The notes below the pieces were generated by a model. The model was not told where the DNA came from, did not search any database, and saw only the letters and a list, made by a program, of their open reading frames with translations. The translations under genes were made by a program, and so were the position numbers. A stretch of DNA of 64,000 nucleotides from Phoronis australis (taxonomy: Eukaryota > Phoronida > Phoronidae): assembly GCA_002633005.1 (NCBI GenBank), contig NMRA01000155.1, positions 179,844 to 243,843 on the forward strand. The letters run 5' to 3'. This document shows, in pieces, positions 45,301 to 54,528 of the stretch; the stretch's first letter is position 1, and each line of letters begins with the position of its first letter.

Positions 45301-48117
45301 GTTAACTTCCATACTTTTCACAGGTAAGTCAATGATACCGTTAGTAAGCATGACCAGCTGCCACAGGTATGACCTTTTCCAGCACAAGAAATCTCGTAAG
45401 CCAGAAAAGAAAACGATGCAATTTATGCAAGCACTGTGGGCTCACAAGACAGGTCATTGACGACACGCTCTAGCGACTGAACTGGGAGTGCAGAACAATA
45501 TTAAACGCGGATTCACTTCATATCAAGCGTTTAAATTCTCAAGAGCTACGTGAGAAAAAAAATGCAATTAGCCATTTTACTTGATTTTATGTTCACTCAT
45601 TTGCCCACCTTGGGTACGAATCGGTATCAATACAAACATGTACCTTTGGCAGAATACAGGTAAAATACAGTGAATGAAATTTTCTGATCTAAAATTAATG
45701 TCATCAAAAGGTGTACTCTTTCTTATAAGTAAACTGATTCAAATTGTTACTGGTGCTAAAAAATTGTCATTAGTTGGAGCACCATGGAATACACTGTCAG
45801 CTAACTTGGCCAAATTCTTTTTGCCCCAATTCCTTTATCAGCTATTTTTTTTCCACAAGCCTTGTGACACAAGACAGAGTACACTTCACAAGTTATGGTG
45901 ATTGGTTCAAAGAGTTAGCAAACTGAATTTCTGAGCAAATTTTGCTGCGACAAAGTTGTCACCTACAAGACAATGAAGTTTCTTAGATTGTTTTTCTCGT
46001 TTAGGCAACTGTAACATGCAAGGTGTACATCAGCTGATTCTTACATTTCACATGCATCCTCTCCAGTCATGAACTTTAGATGTTTCATGAAGAAGTCGTG
46101 AGCAGTGACAGTAAACGAAAAATAACGGCTCAGGCTTAGTTAAGCTTTTAGCATCACTAAGCCCAATTTATTTCCGAAATCCAAATTGAAAATAATCATC
46201 ATTGAATGTTGGTCCTTTTCCATAATGCTCAAGCAGTCAATTGTGACGAATGTGGGTCATTTGTGACTTTGTAACTTTATAAATCAAGTACTAGAGGTCT
46301 CAAAAGTGACATAAAGATGTATGGATCAAAGCATAATAGATACGAAGAAAGGATGGATTGCACTGTGACTGAAAATTGGTAGTAAATTTCACAAGTTTTT
46401 GAACGACTTGAAATTTACGGTCTATGAAATCCAACTGAACCCTAGCGACAGGACTGCTAACAGATTTATGGTGAACAAAAAAAGCAAGCTTTGCTTAAAT
46501 TTCCAAATTTTCCCCACACACTTCACTGCAACAGTAGCTGCTTTTTGAGGTTCAGTCACAGACAGCTAACTCACTGGCTAGGTTCACAGCAGGCTTGATT
46601 GCTGTTCTGGTGTTATTCTCCTGTTTAACTTGTGTAGTTATATAAGTTCGATGCATCGGATTTCAGTGCCATGAAAATTAGAGCATCAATTATTGGGCAA
46701 TTTCTTTTTCCGCTGACTCTTAAATCAACTGTTGTTCCTCCAACAGGTTAATACAGGATCACACTAAGTTAAATCTGAATTGTTTTCACTTCATTGAAAG
46801 TTTTCAGAATTTTTTGCCAGCAAAGCACACTTCTACGCAAATATTGCTTCGGCAAAGTCGTCCCACAGCTCCCGAAGGATATGGCAAAAATTTTAGCACA
46901 AGAGTTTTCAAGTTGACGACAGTCTCTTTTTTGATACAAAAACAGAGAATGGCATAAGGAAATGGTGTGTAATCAATAGGTTGTATTGTATTTAAAGGAC
47001 TGTATGTACTAAGCGAGATAAGCTTCAGTCAACTTACAGATTTAACATACACCCTGACCACTGTTAGCCAGTCAGCTAGCTGTATGAAGATTACCGTTAA
47101 AGTATAGCTAGAAACCACCACATATTAGCTTCAATAGACCTCAAAATGTCACATCGCCCAAATAGTTCTGCACCTCACAACAATCACAACCCCATCTCTG
47201 ACCACAACTTATCAACACACAGAGCTAACAACTGACAGGGGTGCATGGACAATCTGGGAATCAACCAACACTCACCATGCTCCTTGTGCCAGAAAAAGGA
47301 ATCTGCCAGTAGGCCATTTCAAGGCATTGAAAGCCATTGCATCTTATATCACTCCGCAACATTAAGAGCAGAATAAAACAGTAATTTTTCTAACACTGAT
47401 ATATTATAAGTTATTTAATTCAATGAAGGACCACGTTTGATGACAATAATTTTGTGTGAGGTTTTATTTGGCCAGTTTTTTACCAACAAGGGCGCAAAAA
47501 GCTGAACATTTTTGTATTACAGCTTAATTTGCACCATCAGTCCAAGGCCAACTGATTAGCGAAAAAAGTTTCACAATGAAGTGACATGCTGAACAACTTA
47601 GGCGGAGTGAAATATTGAGGTTTGTGAAGTTAACAAACAACAAACAGTCCCTAGCTGTATTTTGGCGTGTTAGTGTTCAACTCAAACAGCTACAGAGCTA
47701 CAACTTCTACTTCTACTAATAAGTCTGTAGCCACTTACAATTAAAAATGAAAGATTTTTTCAGGTGCATATTCACATCAGCGCCGGCTCGTACTGGCGTG
47801 CTAAGACAGGAAAATTATGATAACTCCCACTCCAATTACACACAAAATTTAAGTGATTATCTTAAGTCCAATTCGCTTCAGACTCAAGTTGTTCGGCAAG
47901 GAAAACCCAAAAGGGAATCCCGATATCATTGCGCCGGAATGCTAACGTCGGCTTGAAACTGAATCCGCTGGTAAACGTATATCAAGGTTCGGACAAGTCA
48001 AAGGGCAGACGCATGAAGGGTCATCCAATATTGAGAATGCAATGTTTTAGCGATATTGTACTCACGTGAACCATCTGACATAACAACAGTCGGAGAATCT
48101 TGCTCCACAAGGGACAT
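24071..48117 (-). CDS. ZNF236: ZNF236-like C2H2 zinc-finger protein (whole gene, 24 exons)
   Basis: The 24 exons listed below join to 4839 nt, 1612 residues plus stop, with consistent phases throughout. Human ZNF236 is about 1845 residues with about 30 fingers. I count 29 C2H2 fingers in clusters: 1-5 (exons 3-4), 6-9 (5-7), 10-17 (10-13), 18-21 (17-18), 22-25 (20-21) and 26-29 (22-24). Long glutamine-, serine/threonine- and acid-rich linkers separate them. Finger sequences such as [28 protein letters not shown] and [13 protein letters not shown] mark it as the ZNF236 orthologue. The protein should be nuclear and DNA-binding; vertebrate ZNF236 is reported as glucose-responsive, and its targets are not evident here. 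Many borders fall in phase 1 within the HTG|EKP linker. Confidence 0.92.
25040..25217 (-). CDS. ZNF236: ZNF236-like exon 23: rest of finger 26, finger 27
   Basis: Encodes [19 protein letters not shown] and [21 protein letters not shown]. Acceptor GGTTGCAG, donor ACAG|GTTCGT. Confidence 0.93.
25370..25450 (-). CDS. ZNF236: ZNF236-like exon 22: first cysteine of finger 26
   Basis: Encodes [20 protein letters not shown] and ends HLCH. The C of LCH pairs with IC at the start of exon 23, so the finger's two cysteines lie on different exons. Acceptor TTTTACAG, donor CAC|GTAAGT. Confidence 0.83.
26709..27607 (-). CDS. ZNF236: ZNF236-like exon 21: fingers 24-25 and long low-complexity domain
   Basis: The largest exon (899 nt). 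It opens with [21 protein letters not shown] and [21 protein letters not shown], then about 225 residues rich in Gln, Ser, Thr, Ile and Leu with repeated SLLQS / SLLSQ / SLLHQ motifs. This is the usual make-up of a transactivation or condensate-forming region. Acceptor CGTTTCAG, donor GAG|GTTAGT. Confidence 0.93.
28146..28299 (-). CDS. ZNF236: ZNF236-like exon 20: fingers 22-23
   Basis: Fingers [21 protein letters not shown] and [21 protein letters not shown], with a canonical TGEKPF linker. Acceptor ACTTTCAG, donor GGAG|GTAAGT. Confidence 0.94.
29094..29293 (-). CDS. ZNF236: ZNF236-like exon 19: charged helical linker
   Basis: Encodes a Glu/Lys/Arg-rich region ([37 protein letters not shown]), likely coiled or helical. 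Acceptor TTTCACAG, donor CAG|GTACCT. Confidence 0.87.
29641..29898 (-). CDS. ZNF236: ZNF236-like exon 18: fingers 19-21
   Basis: Fingers [42 protein letters not shown] and [21 protein letters not shown]. Close in pattern to exon 13. Acceptor TATTATAG, donor ATCG|GTAAGA. Confidence 0.94.
30210..30358 (-). CDS. ZNF236: ZNF236-like exon 17: finger 18
   Basis: Encodes [21 protein letters not shown] after [13 protein letters not shown]. Acceptor TACTCAG, donor ACCG|GTGCGT. Confidence 0.92.
30692..31114. mobile_element. MITE-like element, CAGGGCTTGGAA family (copy 2)
   Basis: Left end CAGGGCTTGGAATGATCAA, right end GGAAAATTTCAAGCTCTG. The interior has repeated GCGGAAA words and differs from the other copies, so it may be a longer or recombined member. 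It lies in ZNF236-like intron 16. Confidence 0.5.
31315..31421 (-). CDS. ZNF236: ZNF236-like exon 16: linker
   Basis: Encodes [20 protein letters not shown]...DMQNINLLQ. Acceptor TTTCCAG, donor AG|GTAATC (phase 2). Confidence 0.83.
32056..32154 (-). CDS. ZNF236: ZNF236-like exon 15: Q/N-rich exon
   Basis: All 33 residues form a Q/N-rich segment (11 Gln, 8 Asn) from [10 protein letters not shown] to QQNQFGLQ. Acceptor ATTACAG, donor CAG|GTCAGC, phase 0 on both sides, so the exon could be skipped without a frameshift. Confidence 0.85.
33411..33621 (-). CDS. ZNF236: ZNF236-like exon 14: Gln-rich linker
   Basis: Encodes [18 protein letters not shown] and further Gln-rich sequence to MQHTLTQP. 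Probably a flexible or activating region. Acceptor TTTACAG, donor CCG|GTGTGT. Confidence 0.88.
33798..34001. repeat. 34-bp minisatellite, six copies
   Basis: The word CTTTGACACAACACGGCC starts at 33807 and recurs exactly every 34 bp to 33977, with few substitutions. ORFs read through it are artefacts since 34 is not a multiple of three. Confidence 0.95.
34026..34173. repeat. 74-bp direct duplication
   Basis: Two adjacent copies start AATTACAACTTCTCAGATAC at 34026 and 34100, nearly identical, directly beside the 34-bp minisatellite. Confidence 0.93.
34152..34396. mobile_element. MITE-like element, CAGGGCTTGGAA family (copy 3)
   Basis: Collinear over its length with the element at 5092-5349; the right end GGGAAAATTCCAAGCCCTTG is better preserved. 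It overlaps the end of the 74-bp duplication. Intronic in the ZNF236-like gene. Confidence 0.6.
35055..35304 (-). CDS. ZNF236: ZNF236-like exon 13: fingers 15-17
   Basis: Fingers [42 protein letters not shown] and [21 protein letters not shown]. Acceptor CATCCTAG, donor AA|GTAAGT. Confidence 0.94.
35557..35706 (-). CDS. ZNF236: ZNF236-like exon 12: finger 14
   Basis: Encodes [21 protein letters not shown] after a [17 protein letters not shown] leader. Acceptor GACCACCAG, donor ACTG|GTGAGT. Confidence 0.92.
36329..36523 (-). CDS. ZNF236: ZNF236-like exon 11: finger 13 and basic tail
   Basis: [21 protein letters not shown] is followed by a basic stretch ([13 protein letters not shown]), a plausible nuclear signal, and the family marker [13 protein letters not shown]. 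Confidence 0.94.
36869..37127 (-). CDS. ZNF236: ZNF236-like exon 10: fingers 10-12
   Basis: Fingers [42 protein letters not shown] and [21 protein letters not shown]. The linker after finger 10 is TCEKPY, not the canonical TGEKP. Confidence 0.94.
37543..37767 (-). CDS. ZNF236: ZNF236-like exon 9: Ser/Thr-rich linker
   Basis: Begins [20 protein letters not shown], a segment I associate with this family, and continues as a low-complexity Thr/Ser/Ala stretch. Acceptor TTAATAG, donor AAA|GTAAGC. Confidence 0.88.
38034..38168 (-). CDS. ZNF236: ZNF236-like exon 8: linker
   Basis: Encodes [15 protein letters not shown] and a Gln-rich end, probably helical. Phase 0 on both sides; acceptor CTGTAG, donor CAG|GTACCT. 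Confidence 0.87.
38840..38956 (-). CDS. ZNF236: ZNF236-like exon 7: finger 9
   Basis: Encodes [11 protein letters not shown] and [22 protein letters not shown]. This cysteine-rich finger is diagnostic of ZNF236. Acceptor GATACAG, donor GAG|GTAAGT. Confidence 0.92.
39748..39905 (-). CDS. ZNF236: ZNF236-like exon 6: finger 7 and most of 8
   Basis: Encodes [21 protein letters not shown] and [19 protein letters not shown]; the last His of finger 8 comes from exon 7 (RVH). Donor ATG|GTTTGT. Confidence 0.92.
40358..40485 (-). CDS. ZNF236: ZNF236-like exon 5: finger 6
   Basis: Encodes [21 protein letters not shown] after a basic leader. Acceptor CTCTGCAG, donor ACTG|GTGAGT (phase 1). Confidence 0.92.
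41342..41478 (-). CDS. ZNF236: ZNF236-like exon 4: end of finger 4, finger 5
   Basis: Begins [10 protein letters not shown], closing finger 4, then [21 protein letters not shown]. Acceptor TTGACAG, donor AA|GTAAGT. Confidence 0.9.
42317..42440. repeat. 45-bp tandem repeat, three copies, beside ZNF236-like exon 3
   Basis: AGGAGTATTGTTCAGCTGAA begins at 42317, 42362 and 42407. The unit is a multiple of three with no stop, so the exon 3 frame stays open through it past the donor. Confidence 0.95.
42465..42758 (-). CDS. ZNF236: ZNF236-like exon 3: fingers 1-3 and most of 4
   Basis: Fingers [42 protein letters not shown] and [21 protein letters not shown], plus [11 protein letters not shown] whose histidines lie in exon 4. 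Acceptor CCACAG, donor CAG|GTAGGT. The open frame continues by chance into the intron through a 45-bp repeat. Confidence 0.93.
42772..43632. repeat. 38-bp minisatellite split by an insertion
   Basis: The unit TACACAAGGAGTATATGAGG plus TGATATTGAACAACACTG forms about 3.5 copies at 42772-42903 and about nine at 43275-43632. The block between them is unrelated. The left array starts about 15 bp upstream of ZNF236-like exon 3. Confidence 0.93.
42904..43274. mobile_element. Repeat insertion with assembly gap inside the 38-bp minisatellite
   Basis: It starts CAGGGCTCAACACTAACGGG with several GGGCAAGT/GCCCGAT words, then carries CCAAATGGTATCTGGTAGAA as at 14884, then 72 N (43095-43166), then CCCCTAAATCCGCCACTG, an end related to the hAT-type element at 13806. 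It may hold two nested elements. Confidence 0.55.
43633..44801. other. ZNF236-like intron 2, remaining part
   Basis: No exon, RNA or repeat recognised. Confidence 0.5.
44802..44917 (-). CDS. ZNF236: ZNF236-like exon 2: N-terminal acidic/Gln region
   Basis: Acceptor TTTTGCAG, donor AAG|GTACTA. Encodes [20 protein letters not shown]...IGPPIGK; no finger. The preceding intron is 3.1 kb. Confidence 0.85.
44918..48065. other. ZNF236-like intron 1 (3.1 kb)
   Basis: No exon recognised. Parts at 46810-47000 show interrupted similarity to 62830-63010 (CCAGCAAA.CAC, CGGCAAAGTCGTC versus GCGAAGCTGTCTTC, CAGAGAATGGCATAAG versus CGGAGAATTACGCAAA), suggesting an old shared repeat. Confidence 0.35.
48066..48117 (-). 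CDS. ZNF236: ZNF236-like exon 1 (start codon)
   Basis: Encodes [17 protein letters not shown], donor TTCAC|GTGAGT, phase 1 out. The ATG has A at -3 and no other in-frame ATG precedes it in the open stretch. An AAAATGGCGG motif at 48139-48148 (YY1-like, usually near start sites) lies just upstream. Confidence 0.75.
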
Positions 48118-49239
48118 TTTTAGGGAATTTTTACTGACAAAATGGCGGTGATTTGGACGCCGTTTTTGGGTAGAAACAAAAGCATAAATTTCCAATTCTT
48201 TCACCACTAATCCCTAGTTATGCAGTTTCAAAATTTATAGATTTAGAAGAAATATAATAATATAATACTTCTTTATAAATTTTGATTTTTTTTAAATTTT
48301 TGTTTTTTGAGATTTTATAACTTAATTTTACCAAAACTTTATCAAACTGAAATTATTGTTTTTAAAAACTCTGACGAACTTGAAGTATGACCGCAAGGAT
48401 CGCACTGTTTTCGTTCCTAACACGGGGGGGGGGGGTACGCCCACTCACAAAAGAAGTGTAGGAAGTATACGGCATCCAGGTATACAGGACGTGCAAGTTA
48501 GATGGGTGACTTTTTCACCATACGCAATTTCCTTAAGGGCTATTATACGACAAAATACGCTTTTTCTACTTCACAATTCAGTTACTGATGGTTTTGTAAT
48601 AGGGACTAACTCAGTGTCAATGGGCTAAATCAAGGCCTCCGCGCAGGCTACTGAGCCCGCCGCGCGCTGAGTGGAACTACCACGACTGTACAATCATACT
48701 CTGAAAATCTTCACAGACCGTCTGAAAATTAATTCATTGACTAAAACTTCCCACAGTCATTTATAAAAAACTTTCATTGAATATCCCAGGGCTGCATAAG
48801 TGACACGGTCCAGAGGCATCCGGCTGACCTGAGTTTCACAACCGTCCCCGCCGGCCACCGGAGGGAAAGCAGATTCCTGGGAGATCATAACAACTAGCCA
48901 GACGATTTCTCTCTAGAGCTCTCCGGTAAGTCATGTCCCGGTTACAGCTCCTGTACCTACTGAGCTGTCTTACACCGAAAGTGCGATGATCATGCCATCG
49001 CCGGGGACATGAGATCGTTTTGGCTAATCTTCGGGACAATATATATAGGGCCGCCTAGCTGCCAACATTTGGAAGACCAACAGATCGAAAAATTATCAGT
49101 CTTAATCCGAATTTATTTCAACCAGTATAAGTTAATGCCCTGACTGAAGTCCACTGATTTGCCTTCTGCAGTGAAGGTGAAACCACGGAAGTCGCCGCGG
49201 AGTGTGCCCCGGCCGACGGATTCAGCGTCCATCGCACAA

Positions 49240-49460
49240 CTCATGGCGCGCACCCGCCAGGGCGTGAGGGGGCTCCGGCTCGGAGGGCTCGAACGAGCCC
49301 CAATTTGGCAAAGTAAGCAAAAAGGTAAAAGACACAAAAAAGTTCGAGAAAACGAGACAAAAGTCCACTAAAAAGGCAAGAATTCGGCGAATGCACAATT
49401 TATAGCTCGATCGGAACGAAGTGACCCCGGCCCGTTTCAAGTTCCCCGTTTTTTTTTTAG
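49240..49460 (-). repeat. Dispersed repeat family R1 copy
   Basis: Contains GGGGCTCGTTCGAGCCC, TTTTGTCTCGTTTTCTCGA and TTCGCCGAATTCTTGCC on the minus strand, matching the 61830-62115 copy. Confidence 0.75.
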
Positions 49461-50029
49461 ATTTCTAGTAATCTCTTGATTATGAGCTCTTCGCTAACTA
49501 TTGACTTTTCTGATAATATAATTAAAAACTAATCATAGGAAANTCATTTATAAAAAACTTTCATTGAATATCCCAGGGCTGCATGACACGTCACCCGTCC
49601 CAGAGGCATCCTGACCTGAGTTTCACAACAGTCCCCCGCCGGCCACCCCCTGGCCGCAAGTGCGGCCACCGGAGGGAAAGCAGATTCCTGGGAGATCATA
49701 ACAACTAGCCAGACGATTTCTCTCTAGAGCTCCCCGGTAAGTCATGTCCCGGTTACAGCTCCTGTACCTAGCTGTCTTACACAAAGTGCGATGATGCCAT
49801 CGACAGATAGTTTTGGCTAATCTTCGGGACAATACTAGGGCCGCCTAGCTGCCAACATTTGGAAGACCAACAGATCGAAAAATTATCAGTCTTAATCCGA
49901 ATTTATTTCAACCAGTATAAGTTAATGCCCTGACTGAAGTCCACTGATTTGCCTTCTGCAGTGAAGGTGAAACCATTGAAGTCGAGAGTGTGCCCCGGCC
50001 GACGGATTCAGCGTCCATCAACTCATGGC

Positions 50030-50250
50030 GCTCACCCGCCAGGGCGTGAGGGGGCTCCGGCTCGGAGGGCTCGAACGAGCCCCAATTTGGCAAAGTAAGC
50101 AAAAAGGTAAAAGACACAAAAAAGTTCTCAGTCGAGAAAACGAGACAAAAGTCCACTAAAAAGGCAAGAATTCGGCGAATGTACAATTCATAGCTCGATC
50201 GGAACGATCGAAGTGACCCCGGCCCGTTTCAAGTTCCCCTTTTTTTTTTA
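50030..50250 (-). repeat. Dispersed repeat family R1 copy (second half of the tandem duplication)
   Basis: Near-identical to 49240-49460, with a 4-bp insertion after AAAAAGTTCTC. Confidence 0.75.
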
Positions 50251-50739
50251 GCTTTCTAGTAATCTCTTGATTATGAGCTCTTCGCTAACTATTGACATTT
50301 TTGATAATATAATTAAAAACTTATCATACATAACGCTTAATCGTCGTGAGAGACGGTCCGGAGTTGGTATATGGTGCAACTCGGGACGGTCTGGGGTTTA
50401 CAGAAAACAACAGTTCAACTGTGAGTCTACACCAATGTGATAAACGAGAGTAGTTCTACTTGCTGCGTCAGCTGCTGGTATGCTTATCTCTTTTATGACA
50501 CATAATGTGCGACTGGGCAAAGCGTTTTCAAAATAATGTGGATAAATCAGTGGAGTGTGAGACCCCTGAGGTCCCTGTCAAGTCCTCACGGCAATTTTAC
50601 GTTATGGGAAAGGATAATGATTTCACAGGTCTACAAATACCCAAAAGATAATTAAGTGCCTCGTGGCCGGGCTATTTCATACCGTGCAGCGGCCTGGCAC
50701 AAGGCGGGTGCCTATTTGAATCTCTCAGTGGGGCCGTGA

Positions 50740-51700
50740 CGTGCCGAGGTCAATTCGAAGATCAAGCAGCCTCATGCGGACACTTGTTCGGGATTCGTTA
50801 GCCCTACAGTCTTTCTTGGCCAACTTTTTCATATCCAACTTTGTCATTTTAGCTTTTTGGCCGAGCCTGTCCAGCTAGCTACACAAGCTCGGCGGTAACC
50901 GACTCGATCACCATCGATGAACGAATATGCAGGTAAGTTATGTTACCAACTATAAATATGCCATATTTTTCAGGTAACATTGAAAATATGGAGAAGCTGC
51001 AGGTCTTTAGTCTACGTTGGGGACACTAGCCTGTCTAGTTCAACTCGAATATGCAAAAATAACGAAGTCGCAAATACATAAAGGAATAGGCGATGACTGC
51101 AAAACCAGCCACATTGTGACTATCAGAGCGGGAGTAAAACTAAATTGTAATTTATCGAGTGATTAGACGGGAACATGCAGTTTATTCGGTAGGAATGTTA
51201 CAATTGAAACCTTGATGAGAACTTGGTCAGGCGAGAGAACACCAGGTTTTTTAAAAACTGACACTTGCCAGAAAATAAAAGTCTACCACTGAATTTATTT
51301 GTGCGAGTTCAGAAACGTGACTTAAATTTGAATTGACTATAGGAGGGCATTTTCGGGTGGCCTTTAGTGGGTTTGAATTACCTGGGCGAGAATGCAAGTT
51401 GCTGTAGATGTGTGTGATCCACTGAAATTAACTAAGAGGTCTTAAACAGTTAGACATTTTCTGCTTTCTCAACCCTAAACTGAAGCTAATTGACGTTTAA
51501 GACCGATCCACACTATGGTAAAATGATATCCATCGCTATAAACATGTCATACAAGGCGTCAGTTTTTGCCACCAGTGTTGACTTGAGGATAACCGGTGAA
51601 TTGAATAATGCAATTCAAGCCAATATTTATTGGCCCTTCTTATTCCTTTCAATTGTAGAGAAAAACTTCGCAGTCATTTGAGAAAAATTTTACGGACAGT
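50740..51700 (+). repeat. Array unit X1 (uninterrupted copy)
   Basis: Collinear with 52260-52755 plus 55056-55210: CAACTTTGTCAT...AGCTTTTT, then GAGAGAACACCAGGTTTTTT...AAACTGAC, then AACATGTCAT, then CCAATATTTATTGGCCCTTC...TTTCAATTGTAGA. A possible small exon, ATGAACGAATATGCAG|GTAAGT, ends at 50934; its counterpart in X2 lacks the donor. Confidence 0.7.
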
Positions 51701-52040
51701 AAATTCCATAGCAAAAACCAACACCGGCCAAACGAATGCAAACAAATACCACGCATGCGCCGCGCAACCTGACCCTCACCAGCGTGAGGTGAAAAAGCTC
51801 GGGTAGTTGCCTTTCCAGGGCTGGAGTTCAATAGTCAAGTCTGACACATAACAGCTAGCATTTTGTCTTCGTGTGCTCTGTGGGCTTATGCACAACAGGT
51901 GGTAACTGAACCATCATGAGCGTTAACACAGGTACATAACTTTAATCGATATACATGTAGGTGTATAGTATCAGCATTTAGATACATTGTAACTGTGTTA
52001 CGGCACGGACCCTAGTGTAAGTATCGTAGGAAATTAGGAA

Positions 52041-52755
52041 CTATACTGTTGAGCTCGTGGTCTGTGTCGTCACATATACTTCGCTCAGTGACGTCGTGTC
52101 GGATTTTGACTGACAGGTTAAAGGGTCTTGGTCCCTATAATTCTCTCGACGAAGCCGCGATTAGCTCATTGCGTGGGCTCTTATTCGGGGAAAACCCAGG
52201 CCGAGATAATAATCAAACAGCTTTTCTAAGAAATAATTGTGACGGCCGGGGCCGGGGGGTCAGTATCTGTCTTTGACAACTTTGTCATAATCAGCTTTTT
52301 CACTGACCTTGCATATCAACTCAACCTCGCGGTACTTGAATCACCATAAACGCATGTGCTGGGAAGTTACATGTATGAGCAACTTGAAATTTTCCAGGTA
52401 CAATTGAGAGCACCGTGTGCATAATTTTTATATGGGGTAGGGGATTTCTAGTATTTAATATATATCTAAGGAACTTATGTTCATACGGTGAGAGAACACG
52501 GTTTTATGGAAACTGACGCGTGTCAGAAAACAAAATTCACAAAACGAATGAGTTTTAGAAACCTGGCTTAAATTTGATTTGATAAGAGGGCTTTTTAGGG
52601 TGCGTTGTGGATTACATTGGCAAAAAGATTTAGCTGACCCGAGAGTCTGAAATGCCTAGAAAGTTCCCGTACCTGTATGATCCATTGAAACTGAGTGGCC
52701 TTAAACAAGTAAATTGACGTTTCACAATGAACTCCATGATAACATGTCATCGCTT
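52041..52755 (+). repeat. Array unit X2, left part
   Basis: 52041-52320 matches 59000-59210 (CAGTGACGTCG, AAAGGGTC, AGAAATAATT, ATCTGTCTT.G.CAACTTTGTCAT). 52250-52755 matches X1. The unit is cut at 52755 and continues after 55055. Confidence 0.7.
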
Positions 52756-53629
52756 ACGGCCAAATCACAACCAAGGTCCATATTCGGTGGCCACTTTTGG
52801 TGAAAAATGAAGGTTGTCATATAACTGTAAAAGCTGGGTTATTTTAAAGTACCATCATTCCAGTTTTGTAATCTAAAATATTTTTGCACAAGAACCACCG
52901 AATAAAATTTTATGGCCTAATGCATCGCAGTTGTAGAAAAGGGTACGTACACTACAACTTGTGTTCACAACCCACTCACTACCATGCAAAAATTTATAAG
53001 GTAGCTGTTAATTTAATATGTTTTTGATTAAAATAAGAAAAGTTATTACAGTGCTGATCAAGTTGTTCTAGATGATGATACATTGCATATCTTAACACAG
53101 TATAATGAGATCTTCCTTCTTTTGCAATATGATTCTTACAAAAGAAAATGACAAGTAACTACATTTTCAAAAACTTTATTGGTGCTATTTGCCTAGTTTT
53201 TAATACATTCACCAGTTGGTCAAAATAGTTAAACCAATGCTAGGACTAGTGTTTCACTTGTAAACAGTAAAAAATGGTACTGGTTGGGGGGTACCTACAC
53301 TAGCACAGTCAGTCACCGTCAAATTTTGACTACTAAGTTACAAATGTATGGGATGGTCTCGAGTTTTGTGCTGCCTCTACTTGTTGCTTTGTTGCAAGTT
53401 GAAGTTGTCTTAAGAGATAGAGAACCTGCCTCTGCAACATCAGTTGTCACAGGACGTGTCTTCTAGGATTTTCAGTACTAGTCAAGTCCTTGCGGCATTT
53501 TATTGTCCACAAATTTAATAATGTCCATTGTTTTTTTTTGTCAGACTGCATTCATTTTGGAAATATAAGCATTGTTCATGACAACAGCAGTATGTAAAAA
53601 TTCTTGTGGGCACTACTTTATAGCTACAT

Positions 53630-54290
53630 TTCAATGACTTTTCAGGTTTATAAAAAATAATTAAAATCTACTGAGAGTTAGTTCATTTACCAATATTCAA
53701 AGAGAACGAATAAAAAGTACAGCATGCAGTCATGTGCATATCTTTGAGTGTCTGTCATTCTTTGAAAACTGGCACATGTTAAAATATACGCTAATATGCT
53801 AATATTTCCCTTAAAACAATTGTATTTGTAATTAACACCCTTTAAACCTAGCATTTTTAGTGGAGGAAGGTGTCCGTGACAAGTGTTGCTTACTGACCGT
53901 GTAATATTTTTGTTTCATGGTATTTATTCACATGGGGGTACACTGTACGTGCACTACATTTCAATGACATGTCAGGTTTGTAACTAAATACTAAGAATCT
54001 ACTGAGAGTTAGTTGATTTACTAAGCTAATTCAAAGAGAAAAAATAAAAAGCACAGCATTCATGTGCATATCTACCATACTTTGAAAATAGGCGCAAATT
54101 AAAATATGTGAGTACGTACACCACAGAAATGCTAATATTTCACTCAAAACACAAGTATTTGCAATAAACACTCTTTTAACCTAACATTTTTAAGGAAGGA
54201 AACTGTCTATGACCAATGTTGCTCACTTACCAAGTGACATTTTAATTTCTTGACATTTGTAAACAAGAGGGTACGTATACTACAAAAGGG
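53630..54290. repeat. 330-bp direct repeat inside the TIR element
   Basis: CATTTCAATGAC...TCAGGTTT and CTACTGAGAGTTAGTT recur about 330 bp apart (53671 and 54002 for CTGAGAGTTA). Each unit ends near a GTACGTA-type motif. Confidence 0.85.
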
Positions 54291-54528
54291 GGTACATACA
54301 CTAGATCACTGTTTCTGCATCACATGGTTACATAATGTTGTATGGCCATTTATTTTTCTTTGGTGATAATAAGCACCATGTTTTTATTTAAAAGGCAATA
54401 ATTTCATTTGCAATGACCATTTGTGTTACTGAGTTTCCACATGGGGTTACGTACACTACATTTTGTTAGTCTTTTTGGCCCATTTTCAACATAGCAGAAC
54501 CCATTCAATATCCAAACTTTTGGTTTGT

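Larger units (their letters stand above)
48758..50330. repeat. Tandem duplication of about 785 bp around an N
   Basis: The block starting TCATTTATAAAAAACTTTCA at 48758 recurs at 49544 and remains collinear to the ...AATATAATTAAAAAC end of each copy (about 49530 and 50320). Copies differ by several indels of 2-20 bp. A single N lies at the junction (49543). Each copy contains one R1 repeat on the minus strand. Confidence 0.9.

Noticed and set aside
48836-49371. Arg-rich ORFs in the 785-bp duplication
   Set aside because: Indels between the two copies break these frames, so they are not under coding constraint.
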